This document shows positions 28,160 through 31,824 of a stretch of 31,824 nt of DNA, in pieces. Where the stretch lies: IMG/VR virus record IMGVR_UViG_3300020172_001373, positions 1 to 31,824 of that record. One strand, written 5' to 3'. Made by a program: the position numbers and the translations under genes. Position 1 is the first letter of the stretch. The number at the start of each line of letters is the position of its first letter. This DNA comes from a virus. Below the pieces are notes generated by a model. It saw nothing but the letters and a program-made list of their open reading frames with translations, was not told the origin of the DNA and did not search any database.

Positions 28160-28639
28160 ATGAAAAAGGCAATTTTGGTAGGCTTGATGGCAGCGGCTAT
28201 TACTGGCTGCTCTTCAATGAAAGAAATCGATAACCGCAAGACCTATGCTCAACCTAGTTGGTATCAGAGTTGCGCTCAGTCAGGAACTGAAGGTTTCTTT
28301 TGGTGGAGCAAAGAAATGGCTTATGCTTGCGGTGCAGGTGAATCAATTCATGCACAGGCCGCAGAAGAACAGATGTATGCCATTGCGATGAATAACTTCG
28401 CTAAACGCATCAACAGTCAAGTCAACAGCGAAACCAGCATCGAGTTCGTCAATGACAAGAAATCTACCCGTACAAAGATTTCCTATTTGGTCAAAGATAC
28501 CGTTATTCGAGAGCATGTACAGAGAGAAGTTGGTCATTTCACAATGGGTGATCGTCACTACACGTTCGTTCGATTAAAGATGCCAAAGGCAACGTTCGAT
28601 CAGCTGATCGCCGAATCTAAACAAGCTAAGGCTCAATAA
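28160..28639 (+). CDS. Lipoprotein, LPP20-like
   Basis: 159 residues. A signal peptide with lipobox AITGC (Cys17) marks a lipoprotein. The mature part has PSWYQSCAQ, a Cys pair with ACGAGES, an Ala-rich helix (AAEEQMYAIAMNNFAKRINS) and a beta section ending YTFVRLKMPK, like the LPP20 family of bacterial outer-membrane lipoproteins. The stop overlaps the next start. Phage lipoproteins often block superinfection, but this is inference; its promoter is host-type, so it would be made early. Confidence 0.83.
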   Translation: MKKAILVGLMAAAITGCSSMKEIDNRKTYAQPSWYQSCAQSGTEGFFWWSKEMAYACGAGESIHAQAAEEQMYAIAMNNFAKRINSQVNSETSIEFVNDKKSTRTKISYLVKDTVIREHVQREVGHFTMGDRHYTFVRLKMPKATFDQLIAESKQAKAQ

Positions 28640-28959
28640 TGAAAATTCTGGCCCTAGTGGCCGCGGCCTTATTGGTGGGCTGTAGTTCGACACCTAAGGT
28701 CTCGGCCAAAAAACCCCAGTACTGTCATACCAGTCAGACAATAACGACCGAAAATAAAGAAAAGGTCAATAGTCAGACTGTAGTAGAATGCACAGACGAT
28801 CAGATCAAAAGACTAACTGCTACCAGGGTAGGGTTTTCGGCCTCCTGCGGCGAATTCACTTATTGGATGCAAATCGGAGGAAACAATGTCCAACGTAAAG
28901 GTATCAGCTGTCAAAGGCCTGATGGTAGTTGGGAAATTGTTGATGTTGTTGGCCGCTAG
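28639..28959 (+). CDS. Small lipoprotein with surface-antigen-like end
   Basis: 106 residues. Signal peptide with lipobox LLVGC (Cys15). The mature protein has two Cys pairs and ends in a small beta domain ISCQRPDGSWEIVDVV, which recalls the C-terminal Cys-x-x-x-DG-x-W motif of the 17-kDa surface antigen family. It starts on the stop of the previous lipoprotein and overlaps the next gene by 74 nt. Function unknown. Confidence 0.8.
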   Translation: MKILALVAAALLVGCSSTPKVSAKKPQYCHTSQTITTENKEKVNSQTVVECTDDQIKRLTATRVGFSASCGEFTYWMQIGGNNVQRKGISCQRPDGSWEIVDVVGR

Positions 28960-29314
28960 TCCAGCAGCCGCAGATGTCAACAATCCTAGATTTTTTGATT
29001 ATCGTTCCGGATCTTTCGGCACCGAGATTTTAAATCTTACCTTTGGTTGGTTTAAAACTTTAGATGCCGATCAAAAATCAGCCTATGGACAGGCTCTAAC
29101 ACATGCTATCATGTTTGCAGAAAATGGTCAGAAGGTAGAGTGGTATCGAAATAATGCAAGTGGCATAGTCATGCCTGCTATGACTTGGCCTACCGGATCA
29201 GGCTACTGCCGGAGAATACACATACAGGCCGTGGCTCACAATACTGAAAGAACCATGGCTAGATCTGTGTGTTTTTCAAATGCTAGCGGAGAATGGCACT
29301 GGGTTAGAGAATAA
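28886..29314 (+). CDS. Secreted surface-antigen-like protein
   Basis: 142 residues. The start at 28886 is supported by a strong SD (GGAGGAAAC), although it overlaps the previous gene by 74 nt. The N terminus is a signal peptide with an Ala-x-Ala cleavage site near 30. The C-terminal half, KVEWYRNNASGIVMPAMTWP, then SGYCRRIHIQA and SVCFSNASGEWHWV, follows the 17-kDa surface antigen (Rickettsia-type) pattern of W-x-N..SG, YCR and C-x-x-x-(D/S)G-x-W. It lacks a lipobox. Likely periplasmic or outer membrane. Role in infection unknown. Confidence 0.78.
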   Translation: MSNVKVSAVKGLMVVGKLLMLLAASPAAADVNNPRFFDYRSGSFGTEILNLTFGWFKTLDADQKSAYGQALTHAIMFAENGQKVEWYRNNASGIVMPAMTWPTGSGYCRRIHIQAVAHNTERTMARSVCFSNASGEWHWVRE

Positions 29315-29317
29315 ATA
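29310..29317 (+). promoter_or_regulatory. T4-type late promoter
   Basis: AATAAATAT, 8 nt before the ATG at 29326, overlapping the previous stop. The spacing is short, so the leader would be nearly absent. Confidence 0.4.
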
Positions 29318-29325
29318 TTTACTCA

Positions 29326-30912
29326 ATGAAAATACATACAAGCGATAAACTCATAGCCTGGCTGACATTATTCAGCGGATTGTCGGTATCTGCTGTAGCC
29401 ATTTATTATAGCGTCGCAGGTCTAACTGCTATATTTGCTGCCGCAGTAATTCCCATTATCGTAATGGGGGTGGTCTTAGAAATCAGCAAGTTGGCTGCAA
29501 CTGTCTGGCTTAAACAAAATTGGACCAGAGCTCCTAACTTTATCAGAGGCTACCTATTATTGGCCATCGCCATTTTGATGTTGATTACATCTATGGGTAT
29601 TTTTGGTTATCTATCAAAAGCTCACAGTGATCAAAGTCTAGTCAGTGGTGACGTGCAGAGTAAGATCGCCATCTACGACGAAAAGATTAAAATTGCAAAG
29701 GATAATATAGATGCTAATCGTAAAGCACTCAGACAGATGGATGAAGCTGTGGATCAAGTCATGGGTCGCAGTAACGATGAAAAAGGTGCCGACAAAGCTG
29801 TACAAATCCGGCGGAGCCAACTCAAAGAACGTGCTCGTTTACAAGCAGAAATCCAAGCCGAACAGAAAACAATTAGTAACCTTACTGAAGAACGGGCGCC
29901 TATCGCGGCTGAAGTCCGAAAGGTAGAAGCAGAAGTAGGTCCAGTCAAGTATATTGCGGCATTTATCTACGGTGATAACCCAGATGCTAACATATTAGAA
30001 AAAGCAGTCACTTGGGTGATCATTATTATTGTTATAGTATTCGATCCCTTAGCTGTTATTCTGCTATTGGCTAGCCAATATTCATTCCAATGTTTCCGGA
30101 AACAACAAGAAATCACGGAGGGTGACAGCCCTACAAGTAATGAGTCCGTTGACTCACCTACTGTCACAACTGATGATATTCCGCAAGAAGAAAAAGCAGA
30201 CTCACCGAATCTCGCAGCCGGAGCTTTTTGGCCGTTCCCTAGAATATGGCACAAAGATACTGATCCGAATGTTTTTGAAGCTATCAAGCACAACGAAAAA
30301 GTTCAAGAGGCACCATACCACCCTGGCTATGAAGATGTCACTGTCAAAGACGATGCTGGCATGGACGAATCTGAAATCGAAAACAAAGATTTAGAATCGA
30401 AATTGATCGATGAAGCTAATACTAAACTTTCTGAAATTGAAAAAGAAGTCGATGTGGACCTTGTTCTAGACAGTGTTGACGATTCGGACGAATTTCTAAT
30501 CGATAACGCAGTAGGGTCAGAAAAAGACGCTATGAAGCAATGGAAACATGACAATCCCGAAAGCAGTTTGAAACATCAAAGACGTCTTTTTGAAAAAGGA
30601 ATTATCAAAGAACTACCTTGGGAAAAATATCTTAAACCCGAGGCAGATTTTGACGATAACGAAGCCGCAGCCGAAGCAGCAAAATGGGCCATGGAACAGA
30701 TAGAAAAACAGAAGTCTAAAAACAGTGATGAACGTCCCGGAGATTATCTATCTGAATCTGAAGAAATCAAAAAAAAAGACAGTGACATGGTTGGAGAGAC
30801 AGGGTCAAACGCAGGTCAAAAAAACACTTTGATTCCTGGTTATGTTCAAAATGCCGAACAAACAGAATCTACTCTCTGGCAGAGAGTACATAAGAGCAAA
30901 GGCGATCAATGA
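29326..30912 (+). CDS. Membrane coiled-coil protein with long acidic cytoplasmic tail
   Basis: 528 residues. Membrane spans at about 10-32, 36-58 and 75-95, a coiled coil at about 108-205 (KIAIYDEKIKIAKDNIDANR and on, then LKERARLQAEIQAEQKTISN), and a fourth span at 228-250 (VTWVIIIIVIVFDPLAVILL). The last 270 residues are very acidic, mostly disordered, with repeated Glu/Asp/Ser runs. Proteins with this N-terminal half occur in marine T4-like phages without assigned function. It may organise at the host membrane. The stop overlaps the next start (ATGA). Confidence 0.8.
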   Translation: MKIHTSDKLIAWLTLFSGLSVSAVAIYYSVAGLTAIFAAAVIPIIVMGVVLEISKLAATVWLKQNWTRAPNFIRGYLLLAIAILMLITSMGIFGYLSKAHSDQSLVSGDVQSKIAIYDEKIKIAKDNIDANRKALRQMDEAVDQVMGRSNDEKGADKAVQIRRSQLKERARLQAEIQAEQKTISNLTEERAPIAAEVRKVEAEVGPVKYIAAFIYGDNPDANILEKAVTWVIIIIVIVFDPLAVILLLASQYSFQCFRKQQEITEGDSPTSNESVDSPTVTTDDIPQEEKADSPNLAAGAFWPFPRIWHKDTDPNVFEAIKHNEKVQEAPYHPGYEDVTVKDDAGMDESEIENKDLESKLIDEANTKLSEIEKEVDVDLVLDSVDDSDEFLIDNAVGSEKDAMKQWKHDNPESSLKHQRRLFEKGIIKELPWEKYLKPEADFDDNEAAAEAAKWAMEQIEKQKSKNSDERPGDYLSESEEIKKKDSDMVGETGSNAGQKNTLIPGYVQNAEQTESTLWQRVHKSKGDQ

Positions 30913-31289
30913 CCGCTGAAGTACTGTTAGTGACCAACCCAGATGATGTACTCTGCGACGGTTATCGAATACTGGCAGTAGATCTAAATCTCGATCAGAG
31001 TAAAATACTTTCAGACTCGTTATTATCTTCATCCTGTAAAGAAAAAATAATTTTGTATTCATGGAACAGCAGAGATAATTTAGAATGGTTAATCGATAAA
31101 AAGCACAAATCTCATCTAGTAATTTTTAATGCCGAAAGCGAGAACCAAACACTAGTAGGATATCTATCAGCCCAAAAAAACAGTCATTATTTTGGAACAT
31201 TAAAAACTTTGGGACAGATCTGTAAAAATGATATATACTCTTACGACGGATGTTTTAATTTATTAAAAACATATTTTGAAAAAACATGA
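30909..31289 (+). CDS. 126-residue protein, function unknown
   Basis: An alpha/beta-looking soluble protein: [60 protein letters not shown], and a helical end. The strand-helix alternation recalls a Rossmann-like fold, but no nucleotide motif is seen. It is joined by ATGA overlaps to the membrane protein upstream and bS21 downstream. I think a similar gene precedes bS21 in other marine phages but cannot confirm. Confidence 0.7.
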   Translation: MTAEVLLVTNPDDVLCDGYRILAVDLNLDQSKILSDSLLSSSCKEKIILYSWNSRDNLEWLIDKKHKSHLVIFNAESENQTLVGYLSAQKNSHYFGTLKTLGQICKNDIYSYDGCFNLLKTYFEKT

Positions 31290-31522
31290 ATAAAAAATCT
31301 AACTTTTTTGGTAATGCAGTAGAAGTAAAAGAATACGAGAATATCAACCAAGCCCTCAGACGATTCAAGAAAAAAATTGAAGAGAGCGGAATTCTCGAGG
31401 ACGTAAAGAAGAAAGAGTTTTACGAAAAACCTACCAGTGTTAGAAAACGTAAAAAATCTTCTGCTAAAGCTCGTTGGCGAAAAAAACTAAGAGATCAACA
31501 ACTTCCACAAAAATTGTATTGA
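31286..31522 (+). CDS. rpsU: Ribosomal protein bS21 homolog
   Basis: 78 residues. After a short extra N terminus ([20 protein letters not shown]) the bS21 core is clear: [20 protein letters not shown], then [20 protein letters not shown] and a basic C-terminal tail. bS21 sits on the 30S platform near the anti-SD helix and helps initiation. Phage copies are known from SAR11 phages and huge phages, and may bias the host ribosome to phage mRNAs. ATGA overlap with the previous gene; its stop is in the -35 box of the dexA promoter. Confidence 0.93.
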   Translation: MNKKSNFFGNAVEVKEYENINQALRRFKKKIEESGILEDVKKKEFYEKPTSVRKRKKSSAKARWRKKLRDQQLPQKLY

Positions 31523-31547
31523 CAATCACTAAGAAAGGTGGTATAAT
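31519..31547 (+). promoter_or_regulatory. Perfect sigma-70 promoter abutting the dexA start
   Basis: TTGACA (31519-31524) and TATAAT (31542-31547) are 17 nt apart. The -10 touches the ATG at 31548, so transcripts would start at about the second in-frame ATG (31554). Confidence 0.82.
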
Positions 31548-31824
31548 ATGATCATGCTTACAGACATCATGATCGATATGGAGACTTTGGACGTTCTCCC
31601 CTCAGCAACAGTCCTATCAATTGGTGCAGTCAAATTTGATCCGTTCGGGGACGATGTTAAAGATCCCAGATGTGAAAAATTCTATGTAAGAGTAGACATT
31701 GATAGCTGCGATCGATTAGGCTGCACAGTCAGCCAGGATACTTTAGAATGGTGGGCAAAACAAGACCCTGCTGCTCAGGCAGAAGCTTTCAACCCAGAAA
31801 ACAGGATTGACATAGTTGACGCTA
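31548..31824 (+). CDS. dexA: DexA-like 3'-5' exonuclease, 3' end cut by the window
   Basis: About 92 codons are seen and the frame stays open at the window end. MLTDIMIDMETLDVLPSATV and LSIGAVKFD give the ExoI motif Asp-x-Glu-Thr of the DnaQ fold and the IGA-x-x-F strand; QDTLEWWAKQDP is typical of the T4 DexA / Rv2179c-like group. T4 DexA degrades single-stranded DNA 3' to 5'. Two starts are possible: ATG 31548 with SD AAAGGTGG if transcribed from upstream, and ATG 31554, which would be leaderless on mRNA from the promoter that lies directly in front. Confidence 0.88.
   Translation, partial: MIMLTDIMIDMETLDVLPSATVLSIGAVKFDPFGDDVKDPRCEKFYVRVDIDSCDRLGCTVSQDTLEWWAKQDPAAQAEAFNPENRIDIVDA

Noticed and set aside
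1-31824. CRISPR array, insertion sequence, integrase or attachment site
   Set aside because: No spaced direct repeats, transposase or integrase motifs, or terminal inverted repeats were seen.

Overview
The window reads as part of a marine T4-like (myovirus) phage genome, moderately AT-rich, with short overlapping genes and almost no spacer. Evidence for a T4-like phage: a PAAR tail-tip protein, a beta-helix tail spike, nrdA/nrdB/glutaredoxin, a DexA-type exonuclease, internal-protein-like N termini, and many copies of a T4-style late promoter (NATAAATA) 20-40 nt before genes. A circularly permuted two-piece tmRNA, a form known from alphaproteobacteria, cyanobacteria and some betaproteobacteria, suggests a host in one of those groups; an alphaproteobacterium is my guess, not proven.

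Layout. 1-6141 is a metabolic block: the end of a GT4 glycosyltransferase; a leftward group (HAD phosphatase, SpeD-like protein, DUF3445 protein, and a TerC membrane protein behind a yybP-ykoY Mn2+ riboswitch); then a rightward group (full-length isocitrate lyase, alpha/beta hydrolase, fatty acid desaturase). 6173-7316 is a leftward cluster of six small genes, three of them under 60 codons. 7427-15682 is a virion-type block: a pol-beta-like nucleotidyltransferase beside a KxDG ligase-like nucleotidyltransferase, a strongly equipped 110-aa late gene, scaffold-like acidic proteins, a PD-(D/E)XK exonuclease and a tail spike. 15705-19989 is the class Ia ribonucleotide reductase cluster with a PGDYG protein between nrdA and nrdB, followed by glutaredoxin. 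19979-23544 holds small conserved proteins, PAAR, a DUF454 membrane protein and three tandem 2OG-Fe(II) oxygenase paralogs. 23549-23948 is the permuted tmRNA, with a 23-codon membrane-peptide ORF exactly filling its intervening segment. 24082-25522 is a three-cysteine AhpC, an SGNH hydrolase and AhpD. 26331-26582 is a highly structured non-coding RNA or leader before a lysis cassette (SleB-like hydrolase plus a small membrane protein). 27475-31824 has another 2OG oxygenase, envelope lipoproteins, a coiled-coil membrane protein, ribosomal protein bS21 and the start of dexA.

Control appears to use three modes that can be read from the sequence: T4-type late promoters for virion, RNR and metabolic genes; consensus sigma-70 promoters with normal leaders (lipoproteins, ahpC, small genes); and consensus sigma-70 promoters whose -10 box lies only 6-7 nt before the ATG (HAD phosphatase, PD-(D/E)XK exonuclease, dexA), implying leaderless mRNAs. 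Together the genes would reprogram host carbon, lipid, polyamine, manganese, redox and nucleotide metabolism and the host ribosome (bS21, tmRNA). All functions are inferred from motifs read by eye; no database search was run.
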